Source: Streptomyces sp. NBC_01198 | Lineage (GTDB): Bacteria > Actinomycetota > Actinomycetes > Streptomycetales > Streptomycetaceae | DNA: 64,000 nt | Assembly: GCF_036010485.1 (NCBI RefSeq) | Contig: NZ_CP108568.1 | Span: forward strand, 2,440,001 to 2,504,000 | Direction: 5' to 3' | Part shown: positions 50,488 to 58,366 of the stretch, piece after piece | How positions within the stretch are numbered: position 1 is the first letter of the stretch | How the letters are laid out: each line of letters begins with the position of its first letter | Program-made: the position numbers and the translations under genes | Notes under the pieces: generated by a model | Databases searched by the model: none | Told to the model about the DNA's origin: nothing | Seen by the model: only the letters and a program-made list of their open reading frames with translations

Positions 50488-50850
50488 ATGTCTCTACGTC
50501 TTCGTATGCGTCAAGCACTGCCGGAAGCGATGCGCGCCCGTGACAAGGCCGCGGTGAGTGCCCTGCGCGCAACGCTTGCTGCGCTGGGCAACGCTGAGGC
50601 GGTGCCCGTCGACGAAGCTGAGCTCCGCGGCGTGGCCCTTGAGCATTCGCCGGCTGGTGTCGGCACCACCGAAGCAGCGCGGCGTGAGCTGAGCGAGCGC
50701 AGTGTGGTGGATATCGTGCGCGCCGAGGCCGCCGAGCGACTGGAGGTTGCAGCGCAGTTGACTGCGCCCGCGCACGCTGATCGAGCCGCGCGGCTCCGCA
50801 CGGAGGCCGCCGTACTGCATCGCTTCCTCGACGGCCCCGGCTCCGAATAG
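50488..50850 (+). CDS. GatB/YqeY-domain protein carried inside the IS701-family element
   Basis: A 120-residue protein with the helical YqeY pattern: RMRQALPEAMRARDKAAVSALRATLAAL at the start and an AEAAERLEVAAQL ... RLRTEAAVLHRFL end. YqeY-type domains resemble the tRNA-binding tail of GatB, but free-standing ones have no firmly known job. The gene lies inside the inverted repeats of the IS, on the same strand as the transposase and 82 bp before it, so it looks like a passenger. ATG 50488 is chosen over an upstream GTG because of the -10 box and the family N-terminus. Confidence 0.75.
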   Translation: MSLRLRMRQALPEAMRARDKAAVSALRATLAALGNAEAVPVDEAELRGVALEHSPAGVGTTEAARRELSERSVVDIVRAEAAERLEVAAQLTAPAHADRAARLRTEAAVLHRFLDGPGSE

Positions 50851-50931
50851 GACACGGCGTCGCATCACGTCCGAAGCGACGCAGGAGCAGGGCTGGGAAT
50901 AGGTACGGCCACCGCATGATCATCAGAGGTT

Positions 50932-52278
50932 GTGTGGACTCCTGAGGATGGTGCGGTGGCCGCGGGCCATAGCGTAGACCCTGCCCGCTGGCGGGCGATG
51001 TTCGACCAGGCCATGGCCCGCATCGCGGGCCGGTTCCAGCGCGTTGAACCCCGGGCGACGGCAAGGGCGTTCGTTCTGGGACTGTTGTCCGGCGTCGAAC
51101 GCAAGAACTGCTGGCTGCTGGCCGAACAGGCAGGACACAAGCGCCCCGGCGCGATGCAGCGACTACTGCGAAGCGCACGCTGGGATGCCGACGAGGTGCG
51201 TGACGAGGTCCGCTCCTATGTCTTGGAGCACCTGGGCGGCGGTGGGGTGCTGATCGTGGACGAGACGGGGTTCCTGAAGAAGGGCGACCGCTCGGCGGGC
51301 GTCCAGCGGCAGTACACCGGCACCGCCGGAAGAATCGAGAATGCCCAGGTCGGAGTGTTTCTCGCCTACGCCTCCGACCAGGGAAGGGCGCTGATCGACC
51401 GTCGGCTCTACCTGCCCGAGCACACCTGGTGCAAGGACTCCGAGCGCCGTTCGGGCTCCGGCGTTCCCGAGGACATCGAGTTCGCGACCAAGCCCCGCCT
51501 GGCCCTGCAGATGATCGAAGCTGCCCTGGACGCGGGATGCCAGTCCTCCTGGGTGACCGGCGACGAGGTCTACGGCCAGGACCCGCAGCTTCGCTCCGCG
51601 TTGGAGGCGCGGGGGGTCGGCTACGTCCTGGCGGTCGCCTGCACCACCCGCGTGCACATCAACCAGGACCGCACCGTCCTGCGGGCCGACGCCGCGGCAA
51701 CCGCCCTGCCCCCGGACGCCTGGCACCGACAGAGCGCCGGCGCCGGGGCGAAGGGCCCGCGCTACTACGACTGGGCCTGGGTACAGATCGGCCCCGACGC
51801 CAACCGCTGCCTGCTGATCCGCAGCAACCCCGCAACCGGTGAACTCGCCTTCTATCTGTGCTGGTCACCGGGACAAGTAGCCCTGTCAGCATTGGTGCGC
51901 GTCGCCGGGATCAGGTGGTGCATAGAAGAGTGCTTCCAAGCCGCGAAAGGCCAGGTCGGCCTGGACCACTACCAGGTCCGCCACTGGACCGCCTGGCACC
52001 GCCACATCACACTCGCCATGCTCGCGCTGGCCTTCCTGGCCGCCGTCGCAGCCAGCACGAAGCCCGCCAGAAGCGCGGATCCGAACCGTCCCGCCCGCAG
52101 CAGCGACCCGATCGACCTGACCATCCCGGAGATCCGCCACCTGCTCGGCGCCCTGCAGAAACGACCAGCCGCATCAGTGACCACGCTGCTGGCCTGGTCA
52201 ATCTGGCGCAGACGCCACCAAGCACAGGCCAGACGCTGCCACTACCGACGACGTCTTGCCGCCTTCTCGCCCACCTAG
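50932..52278 (+). CDS. IS701-family transposase
   Basis: A 448-residue DDE transposase from GTG 50932. The N-terminal helical domain (FVLGLLSGVERKNCWLLAEQAG) is typical of the family. Catalytic residues fit Asp in VLIVDETGFLKKG, Asp in WVTGDEVYGQ and Glu in RWCIEECFQAAKGQVGLDHYQVR. The stop lies at the start of the right inverted repeat. Both ends and the frame look intact, so it may be active. Confidence 0.92.
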   Translation: MWTPEDGAVAAGHSVDPARWRAMFDQAMARIAGRFQRVEPRATARAFVLGLLSGVERKNCWLLAEQAGHKRPGAMQRLLRSARWDADEVRDEVRSYVLEHLGGGGVLIVDETGFLKKGDRSAGVQRQYTGTAGRIENAQVGVFLAYASDQGRALIDRRLYLPEHTWCKDSERRSGSGVPEDIEFATKPRLALQMIEAALDAGCQSSWVTGDEVYGQDPQLRSALEARGVGYVLAVACTTRVHINQDRTVLRADAAATALPPDAWHRQSAGAGAKGPRYYDWAWVQIGPDANRCLLIRSNPATGELAFYLCWSPGQVALSALVRVAGIRWCIEECFQAAKGQVGLDHYQVRHWTAWHRHITLAMLALAFLAAVAASTKPARSADPNRPARSSDPIDLTIPEIRHLLGALQKRPAASVTTLLAWSIWRRRHQAQARRCHYRRRLAAFSPT

Positions 52279-52304
52279 ATCACGAAGTCGAACTGGAGTA
52301 CTAG

Positions 52305-52942
52305 GCGTTCAAAGGCTCACCAGTCCACGTCAGCGCCCTTTCGGGCCCGGTCGTCTCGACCGGCATCCGGCCGGTTCCCCGTGACAGCCGCCTGGAGGGG
52401 CAGCCGTGATGTCACGAGTCCCGTTGCCTTTCGGCAGCCGGCATCCGCTTCTTGGACTTCCTGTCCCGCCGGGGACTTACGCCCCTCTCACGATCGGCCT
52501 ACCCGGCCTCAGGGCCGGGACCCCGACGGGGTTTCCACGTTCCACGCATACAAGACGCGACCGGGGAGGACGCCCCCTAAACCCCGGGACCAGCGGTGTT
52601 CACACGACCGACGGGGCAGGCTCCGGTCGTCGCTCGCCGCCTCTTCCAGCGGCCAGGTCCTATCACCCGGTATTCATCCCGTCTTCCCGGGCTTGTCGAT
52701 GACGAGGCATCACAGGGGGTTCACTCGCGTTCGTCCGTCCGGCCTTCTCCTTGCCCGGTTGCTCCCCCTGACGGATCGGGGGCCCTTGGGCGTCTTCCCT
52801 GAGCTTCGCACCCTCGACGGGCAGGACCCGCGAACGCACGTCAGAGCGGAGATCGGTCTCGAACACTGACCGAGAACTACGCAACCGGCATAACCGGCCT
52901 CCAATCTGCGAGTTCACTCATATACGAGACCTCGTGTCGCAC
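52305..52942 (-). mobile_element. Group II intron fragment (5' part of the ribozyme)
   Basis: Read on the minus strand the tract begins GTGCGAC (52942-52936), the canonical group II intron 5' end, directly after the exon sequence of istA. It continues with elements I associate with domain I of bacterial group II introns (GAACGCGAGTGAACCCC, TGATGCCTCGTCATCGAC, GGTCGTGTGAACACCGCTGG). It has no reverse-transcriptase gene and is cut at 52304 by the IS701-family element, so it is a dead 5' remnant. Short open frames on the plus strand here are antisense artefacts. Confidence 0.6.
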
Positions 52943-53381
52943 CACCCCAGTCAACCTGGGCCTGGGCCCAGGGCACCACCTCGAACCTTCGGTGCAGCCC
53001 CGCCAGCTCACCCGGGCTGATGCCCAGTTCCTCCGCGATCCGAGGCCGGGCCTCCTGCAAGTAGATCTTGACCCGCTGGTAGTTGATGGTGAACCCGTAC
53101 TCCGCCACCAGCCGCTCGTGGATCACCGCCCCTTTGAGCAGGATCTCGGCCCGCAGCATCGCGTCGATCAACGGCGCGACCTCGTCCACCACCCGCTGAT
53201 ACGTCTGACCGTTGGGAGCCCGCCGAGGCGGCGCGACCGGCGTCTCGCCCGACAAGTACTTGCCGACCGTGCGACGGTTCAGCCCCGTCTCCTTCGCGAT
53301 CTCCCGCAAGCTCATCGCACCGGACTCATACAGACCGCGAAACCGCCTCAGCTCCAACCAGCGATGCGGATCCAAGACCAC
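52943..53381 (-). pseudogene. IS21-family transposase istA, 5' part interrupted by the intron
   Basis: The intact N-terminus of IstA: MVLDPHRWLELRRFRGL, then a helix-turn-helix (MSLREIAKETGLNRRTVGKYL) and the start of the catalytic domain, ending VPWAQAQVDWG at the conserved first catalytic Asp. There the coding sequence stops at the GTGCGAC intron boundary; the rest of istA and istB are absent. Not functional. Confidence 0.85.
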
Positions 53382-53488
53382 CCTCGCCGCCCTCCACCGA
53401 CCCAGAACAAGACGACAGAAGACTCCCGCGACACCTACCTCACCGCATCAACAACGGTGCACTTTCATCCGTACGCGGTGGTGCACGT

Positions 53489-53758
53489 TCACTTGTACGC
53501 CGACACCCGCTCGCCCACGGTCAGGCTTCCAGGCCGCGCCTTGCGAGCCGCTGGAGCGATTCCTCCGTGGTGCTTGAGGACGGTGAACACCGAGCCGGGC
53601 GGCTTGCCGATCTGCCGTGAGATGACGCTGATCGACTCCCCGGCCCTCCACCGCCGCCACAGGTCGGACTTCATCTCGTCCGACATCCCCGGCCGACCCA
53701 GTCTCGCCACGTATACCGTCCTCAACCAGCACTGTTGCTCCGACCGGTTGAATCTAAG
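53489..53758 (-). pseudogene. IS30-family transposase, N-terminal fragment
   Basis: Codes for GRPGMSDEMKSDLWRRWRAG and the HTH ESISVISRQIGKPPGSVFTVLKHHGG, then APAARKARPGSLTVGER, which is the N-terminal region of streptomycete IS30 transposases; it ends shortly after at a stop with unrelated residues. The catalytic domain is missing here, but a separate catalytic fragment of the same family lies at 57361-57573. It is fused in frame to the IS3 fragment upstream. Confidence 0.8.
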
Positions 53759-53866
53759 CTTCGCGATCTGACCCATCGAGCGGTCACCGCGCTGGCAAAG
53801 CTCCACGATCTCGGCCTTGAACTCCGGCGTGAACGAGCGGCGAGGGCGAGGCTTCTTCTTCCCCAT
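53759..53866 (-). pseudogene. IS3-family orfA, N-terminal fragment
   Basis: MGKKKPRPRRSFTPEFKAEI ... GDRSMGQIAK is the start of an IS3-family OrfA (helix-turn-helix) protein. After residue 36 the frame passes into IS30 sequence, giving a chimeric open frame from ATG 53866 to 53489. A TGTCCGTCAAAGCGG sequence at 53912-53926 may be the old IS3 end. Non-functional. Confidence 0.75.
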
Positions 53867-53953
53867 GCTCTCCATGATGGACATCCTCCCGGGGCAGAAC
53901 CCCTGATCTCGAATGTCCGTCAAAGCGGATCAAGCGCAGTTCCTCTTGGACTG

Positions 53954-55384
53954 TCAGGCGTGTTCGGACAGGTTGTCGGGAGTGTCATGGGCCGATGTTG
54001 CACATGGTGCTTGGGCATTCAGGCTGCCTGTGGGCGCGGCAACGGTGGCCGGCCGTGTAAGCGCGGTCAGTAGGAGGGAGGCCGCGGCGGCGGCGGCGGC
54101 GACGACCAGACAGGTGATGAACCCGGCCCTGAGGTTGTGCGTGGCGCCGAGGAGTGGGCCGAAGGTGGCAATGCCGATGGCTGCACCGATCTGGCGGGAG
54201 GTGTTGAACACTGCGGAGGCGGCACCGTGCAGGGCGGGTTCGACGGCCGCGATGGACCGCGAGGTCATGGTGGGCACGAGCAGTCCCGAGCTGAACCCGG
54301 CGGGAAGAAGCGCAAGCACCAGTGGCCACAGCGCGGGTGAGGTACTGGCCCAAGCCATCGCGAGGAACGTGGTGGTCAGGACGGCCTGGCCGATGCCCAG
54401 AACAGCGCGACGTCCGATGCGTTGGGCGAATGGGGCGGCGCAGACGCTGCCGATCGAGATGAGGCCGGTCAGAGGCAGAAACAGCAGCCCGCTGACCAGG
54501 GAGCTGAGCCCGCGGCCTTGCTGGAGCATCAGGCTCATCGCGAACAGCAGCCCGTAGAAGGCAAAGTTGAACAATGCGCCTTGTGCGGCTGTTGCGACGA
54601 ATCCGCGGTCAGAGTAGACGCCCGGCGGCAAAAGTGGTGTCCGGGTGGACCGTTCGGCCCAGACGAAGCCGGCGAGCCCGGCTCCGCTCAGCGCGGCGGA
54701 GGTGATGGCCATGGGGCTCAGCCAACCCTGCGTGGGGGCTTCGATGAGCGCGAAGACCAGCCCGCCGATCAGTACGGTCGCGGCGCCCATGCCGGCGATG
54801 TCGAGGCGCCGACTGCCACGCGCGATGGCAGGCATCGAGCGAATGCTCCAGACTGCGGCGGGGATCCCGATGACCACGTTGACGGCGAACACGGCCCGCC
54901 AGTCGGCGAGCGCGACGAGCGCCCCGCCCAACAGCGGTCCAGCGGCCATTCCGATGCCCCCTGCAGCGGCCCACCAGCCGACGAGCCGGTGCCGTACTTG
55001 CTCATCGGTCGCGGATGCGGTGGCCAGGACGAGCGCACTGGGCAGAAGAAGGGCGGAGCCTGCGCCCTGGACCAGTCGGGCGACGTTGAGGACCAGCATC
55101 GAGGGGGCGGCCGCGCAGATCGCAGAGGACGCGGTGAAGACCAGCAAGCCTGTCACGAACGCCCGCTTCGCACCGAGGGTGTCCGTGATCGCGCCGGCAC
55201 CGAGCATTACCGCAGCGAAGGTAAGGGTGTAGGCGTTTACAGCCCATTCCAGCTCGGAGCGGGAGGCGTGCAGGCGCGAGGCAAGTTGAGCGAGTGTGAG
55301 GTTCACGATCGTGCCGTCGACGAAGACCATGAAGGCCGCGATCAGCGCGAGCACCACGACACCACGACGGAGTTCTATAGTCAT
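53954..55384 (-). CDS. MFS drug exporter, EmrB/QacA type (DHA2, 14 helices)
   Basis: A 476-residue exporter with 13-14 hydrophobic segments. Motifs: FMVFVDGTIVNLTLAQL in helix 1, WAVNAYTLTFAAVML in helix 2, the loop DTLGAKRAFVTGLL (motif A) and the antiporter motif C region WWAAAGGIGMAAGPLLGG. Substrate is probably a hydrophobic or cationic toxin. It is divergent from an ArsR-type regulator across 68 bp, and a perfect palindrome overlaps its start codon, so repression by that regulator is likely. It belongs to the IS-bordered cargo. Confidence 0.92.
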   Translation of the reverse strand: MTIELRRGVVVLALIAAFMVFVDGTIVNLTLAQLASRLHASRSELEWAVNAYTLTFAAVMLGAGAITDTLGAKRAFVTGLLVFTASSAICAAAPSMLVLNVARLVQGAGSALLLPSALVLATASATDEQVRHRLVGWWAAAGGIGMAAGPLLGGALVALADWRAVFAVNVVIGIPAAVWSIRSMPAIARGSRRLDIAGMGAATVLIGGLVFALIEAPTQGWLSPMAITSAALSGAGLAGFVWAERSTRTPLLPPGVYSDRGFVATAAQGALFNFAFYGLLFAMSLMLQQGRGLSSLVSGLLFLPLTGLISIGSVCAAPFAQRIGRRAVLGIGQAVLTTTFLAMAWASTSPALWPLVLALLPAGFSSGLLVPTMTSRSIAAVEPALHGAASAVFNTSRQIGAAIGIATFGPLLGATHNLRAGFITCLVVAAAAAAASLLLTALTRPATVAAPTGSLNAQAPCATSAHDTPDNLSEHA

Positions 55385-55390
55385 AGAACT
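55371..55390. promoter_or_regulatory. Operator palindrome over the MFS start codon
   Basis: AGTTCTAT-AGTC-ATAGAACT is a perfect 8-bp inverted repeat overlapping ATG 55384. A related half-site pair, GTTC-ATG-GAAC (55410-55420), lies upstream of the arsR gene. Probable binding sites of the divergently encoded ArsR-type repressor. Confidence 0.65.
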
Positions 55391-55428
55391 ACTTTAGAGC
55401 GAGTTCGACGTTCATGGAACAAGGGGGG

Positions 55429-55434
55429 TAGTCT
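55429..55434 (+). promoter_or_regulatory. -10 box of the arsR-type gene
   Basis: TAGTCT fits TAnnnT; it lies 18 bases before ATG 55453, and a GAGGAGG ribosome-binding site lies between them. The GTTC/GAAC half-sites sit just upstream, so autoregulation is plausible. Confidence 0.45.
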
Positions 55435-55452
55435 GAAAGCCGAGGAGGAACC

Positions 55453-55758
55453 ATGACATCGGACCCGCAGGCCTCTGCTTCTCTGGAGGTCACCACTGTC
55501 CTGCATGCCCTTGCCGACCCGGTGCGCCTGGATCTCGTCCGGCAGCTAAGTGGGTCGGACACAGCGATCGCGTGCGGCCGATTCGATACCACGGTGGCCA
55601 AGAGCACCCTCAGCCACCACTTCAAGATCCTCCGCAAAGCGGGCATCATCGCCACCCACCGTCAAGGCGGGCAAGCCCTCAACGTGCTGCGCACCGCGGA
55701 AATGGAAGCCTCGTTTCCAGGGCTGCTCCGCGCGATCCTCCCCCCGTCTCGGCCATAG
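55453..55758 (+). CDS. ArsR-family winged-helix repressor
   Basis: A 101-residue regulator with the winged helix-turn-helix LHALADPVRLDLVRQL ... AKSTLSHHFKILRKAGII ... HRQGGQALNVLR. One Cys is present (IACGRFD) but no paired metal-binding Cys motif, so it may sense an organic compound or redox change rather than a metal. It most likely controls the divergent MFS exporter and itself through the palindromes at 55371-55420. Confidence 0.92.
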   Translation: MTSDPQASASLEVTTVLHALADPVRLDLVRQLSGSDTAIACGRFDTTVAKSTLSHHFKILRKAGIIATHRQGGQALNVLRTAEMEASFPGLLRAILPPSRP

Positions 55759-56002
55759 TGGGAGCCGACCCCACGCCCCTGACGTATGCCCTTGCCCACC
55801 CGACTGCAGTGATGCATGAAGTGTCTTTCTGAGCAGGCACCACATGGCTGTCACGGGGAACACCGGATGCCGATCGGTTCCACGATCGGCGGACGGACGG
55901 CGGGCCTCGTCGTGGTGAGCAACTCCGTGATGACGCTCGTGGGTTCTCCCAGGACGATCACCGGGAGAAGTCATGTCGTTGCAGGACGTGTGCTGCCCGC
56001 CG

Positions 56003-56833
56003 TTATCTGGCTGGCCCCGGTCTCGTAGCAGAAGCGGCTGCGACAGCCGTAGCCAGTGGGTCGCAAACTGGGCGGCCGAGGACGTCAGTGAGATCGGGGC
56101 TGATGCCGTCCAGGAAGCCGTGCCGGATGCTGGTCGCAATCGAGGAGAGCATGGGCGGCTGGAACGGCAGCAACTCCGGCATCTCGTTGAGAAGCCTGCG
56201 CCGGTACTCGCCAAGGCCGATGGTCCGGTGCGGGACTCCGAGCCGGTCGGCTACGTCCGCCGCTGTGATCGGCGTGCCGACCAGATCGTAGGTGCGCCCG
56301 CTGTGTTGTGTCGGATCCGCTGAGATGATCGCCGTAGCCTCGGCGAGGTCCGCACGAGCGACCGCGGCCAGGGCACCGTCGCCGAATGCGGACTCCACCC
56401 CGTTGTCGGACCACATCAGCAGACCGCCGAAGAGTTCGGCGTAGAGGCCATTGCGCAGGATCGTCCACGGCAAGCCGCAAGCGCACACGAGCCGTTCGGT
56501 CACACGGTGTGCCAGTGCGAAACCGAGATGGTCGCCGGCATGGGTCAGGCTCGTGTAGATGACATGCCGGACGCCCTCTCGTGCGGCAGCGTCCAGGACA
56601 GCCGCGTGCCGCCCGATGACCTGGTCGTCCTCGGCATAGCCGGCGGAGATCAGCACCAGGGTCGATACACCGCCAAGGCCAATGCCGGAGTGGTCGTCGA
56701 AATCGAGCCGCCGCATCCCGTCACCCGGGGTGCGGCTGCCGCCTATAGCGGTCGCACCACGGGCACGCAGCGCTGCCAGAGTGGCCGAGCCGAGGTTCCC
56801 GTTAGCTCCGGTCACCAAGATCATGTCAGTCAC
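56003..56833 (-). CDS. NmrA/QorB-like NAD(P)-binding oxidoreductase
   Basis: A 276-residue atypical short-chain dehydrogenase. The nucleotide loop is VTGANGNLGSATLAAL; LDFDD follows where the second strand ends; YTSLTHAGDH and WTILRNGLYAELF match the NmrA/quinone-reductase 2 family. GTG 56833 is taken as start, ATG 56824 is possible. It is divergent from an HxlR regulator, a pairing known for quinone- and aldehyde-responsive systems (QorB/QorR, YodB type), suggesting detoxification of quinones. Confidence 0.87.
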   Translation of the reverse strand: MTDMILVTGANGNLGSATLAALRARGATAIGGSRTPGDGMRRLDFDDHSGIGLGGVSTLVLISAGYAEDDQVIGRHAAVLDAAAREGVRHVIYTSLTHAGDHLGFALAHRVTERLVCACGLPWTILRNGLYAELFGGLLMWSDNGVESAFGDGALAAVARADLAEATAIISADPTQHSGRTYDLVGTPITAADVADRLGVPHRTIGLGEYRRRLLNEMPELLPFQPPMLSSIATSIRHGFLDGISPDLTDVLGRPVCDPLATAVAAASATRPGPAR

Positions 56834-56911
56834 AGTCTTCCGTTGTGGTTCTCTTCGGCAACTACGCTTGATCCTTATCCGCCCATGTACCAGCCACAAG
56901 GAGGCAGTTTG

Positions 56912-57334
56912 ATGTCACCCACGCACACTGAGGTAACCGCCGCACCCGCCGACCTCGATCCCTGCGGGCACGAAGATCACCCGGACTGTGGGATCCGCGA
57001 TGTCCTGGACCGCATCGGGGACAAGTGGTCGGTACTCGTGATCGTCGAACTCGCCAGCGGGCCTCGCCGCTTCCGGGAGCTGCAGCGCGCGATCGACGGA
57101 ATCTCCCAGCGCATGCTCACCCTCACCGTGCGCAGACTGGAACGCGACGGACTCGTCCTCCGCACCGTGTACCCGACCGTCCCGGCCCAGGTCGACTACC
57201 GCCTTACTGAGACCGGGGCCAGCCTGACCCACCTGGTCAAAGCACTCGCCGACTGGTCTCTCACGCACCGCGCCATCATTGCCGAGGCACGACACCAGTA
57301 CGACCAGACCCACACCGACCACGCCATCCGGTAG
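56912..57334 (+). CDS. HxlR-family regulator
   Basis: A 140-residue winged-helix regulator with the hallmark CGIRDVLDRIGDKWSVLVIVEL, where Cys26 precedes the first helix as in the redox/quinone sensors QorR and YodB, and a helix-turn-helix ISQRMLTLTVRRLERDGLV. AAGGAGG lies seven bases before ATG 56912. A second Cys (DPCGHEDHPDC, position 18) could form a disulphide. Probably represses the divergent NmrA/QorB-like gene until modified by quinones or electrophiles. Confidence 0.92.
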   Translation: MSPTHTEVTAAPADLDPCGHEDHPDCGIRDVLDRIGDKWSVLVIVELASGPRRFRELQRAIDGISQRMLTLTVRRLERDGLVLRTVYPTVPAQVDYRLTETGASLTHLVKALADWSLTHRAIIAEARHQYDQTHTDHAIR

Positions 57335-57360
57335 CGGGAAAGTTGCCTCACACGCGAACG

Positions 57361-57573
57361 TGGGAAAGTACTGCCGCAGCAGACCGTTCGTGTTCTCATT
57401 GGTGCCCCGTTGCCAGGGGCTGTGCGGGTCGGCGAAGAAGATCTGGAGTCCGGCGTCGACGCGGAGTTGGGCGTGCTGGGCCAGTTCCGTGCCCCGGTCC
57501 CACGTCAGCGATTTGCGCAGTTGCTCGGGCAGCGTCGTGATGGTGGCGGTGATCGCGTCCTTGACGGTTCAGC
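57361..57573 (-). pseudogene. IS30-family transposase, catalytic-domain fragment
   Basis: On the minus strand the tract codes for VKDAITATITTLPEQLRKSL, then TWDRGTELAQH and FFADPHSPWQRGTNENTNGLLRQYFP, the core of IS30 transposases with the second Asp and catalytic Glu region. A stop lies just upstream and unrelated sequence follows after YFP, so both ends are lost. Together with the N-terminal fragment at 53489 it brackets the four-gene cargo. Confidence 0.85.
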
Positions 57574-57741
57574 GTCGCCGGAGGGCTGAGGGCCGGTGTT
57601 CCAAGAGCGCGGACGATTCGAGTAGGGCATCCTGGCGGTCTCCCGTTCGCCTCCAGGCGCGCGGGGCCCGCCGCCGGAGAGACCTTGGTCGGGCGGCCTG
57701 ACTCGGAGACGCGATCTGAACTATGGGAGAGGGGTGGCAAG

Positions 57742-58011
57742 TTGCGCTTGGCCAATGTTGGCAGGGCTCTGCTCATGGCCGTGTGGATCGATGCCCTGAA
57801 CGTCTGGGAGAGCGGCATTCACGCGCGGGGTCTGGTGATCGGGGGAGTCGGTACGTTCGTCTTCGGGGTCCTGATGTACGAAGGTTTCGAGTGGCGGGAC
57901 CGCCGTCGAGAGACCGGCGAATCGGGCCCGACATCGCCACTGTCCCCGGTTGGCTCAAGGTCCGGTCAAGCCAGCAGCGTTGACAGCAACGGCACGGAGG
58001 CGGATCGCTAA
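57742..58011 (+). CDS. Small hypothetical membrane protein
   Basis: About 89 residues from a TTG at 57742 that follows a GAGAGGGG sequence; GTG 57685 and ATG 57778 are other starts in frame. One likely transmembrane segment (GLVIGGVGTFVFGVLMYEGF) is preceded by WIDALNVWESGIHA and followed by a basic, then Ser/Gly-rich tail. I do not recognise it. It lies among IS remnants and may not be expressed. Confidence 0.4.
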   Translation: MRLANVGRALLMAVWIDALNVWESGIHARGLVIGGVGTFVFGVLMYEGFEWRDRRRETGESGPTSPLSPVGSRSGQASSVDSNGTEADR

Positions 58012-58132
58012 CCTCGGGCTTTCATGAGCGGGTTGTCCGACGGGTGGTCAGGACAACAGAAAGCGCCTCTGACCAGCAAGAATGAGGATTGTCGAGATCC
58101 TTGTTCCCGCCATCGCCGGAGGCACTTCCCAG

Positions 58133-58356
58133 GTGAAGCAGCGTATAGGGTCCTACCCGCGTATCCGCGTTGAGGCGGTGGCCGGGAGGTGGTGTCCCAG
58201 GCCGGGGCTGTTTTGCCGATCGGAACGGCTCGCAAGGTGGGGCTTGACCAGGCGATATCGGCGGCGCTGACGCCGTGGCGACGCGCGAGGGCGGTGCACG
58301 ATCCGGGCAAGATCCTGCTGGACGTGGCCCTGGCGGTCGCTCTGGGCGGAAACTGA
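58133..58356 (+). pseudogene. IS1380-family transposase, 5' fragment
   Basis: VKQRIGSYPRIRVEA at 58133 and, after a frame change near 58178, VVSQAGAVLPIGTARKVGLD ... LTPWRRARAVHDPGKILLDVALAVALGG are the N-terminus of IS1380 transposases. The frame is then broken by the inverted repeat of the IS5-family element. A frameshift plus truncation make it non-functional. Confidence 0.8.
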
Positions 58357-58366
58357 GCCTTTTCCA

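Larger units (their letters stand above)
50372..52300 (+). mobile_element. IS701-family insertion element with passenger gene
   Basis: The ends are imperfect inverted repeats: left TACTACAGTCTGACTTTGCG, right (reverse complement) TACTCCAGTTCGACTTCGTG. Each is bordered by CTAG (50368-50371 and 52301-52304), which fits the 4-bp YTAR target duplication of the IS701 family. The 1.93-kb element holds a transposase and, upstream of it, a YqeY-like gene, making it longer than a usual IS701 member. Confidence 0.75.

Noticed and set aside
52381..52904. Several 60-160-residue open frames rich in Pro, Arg and Ser
   Set aside because: They overlap the group II intron remnant on both strands and show no domain; such frames are usual antisense artefacts of intron RNA.
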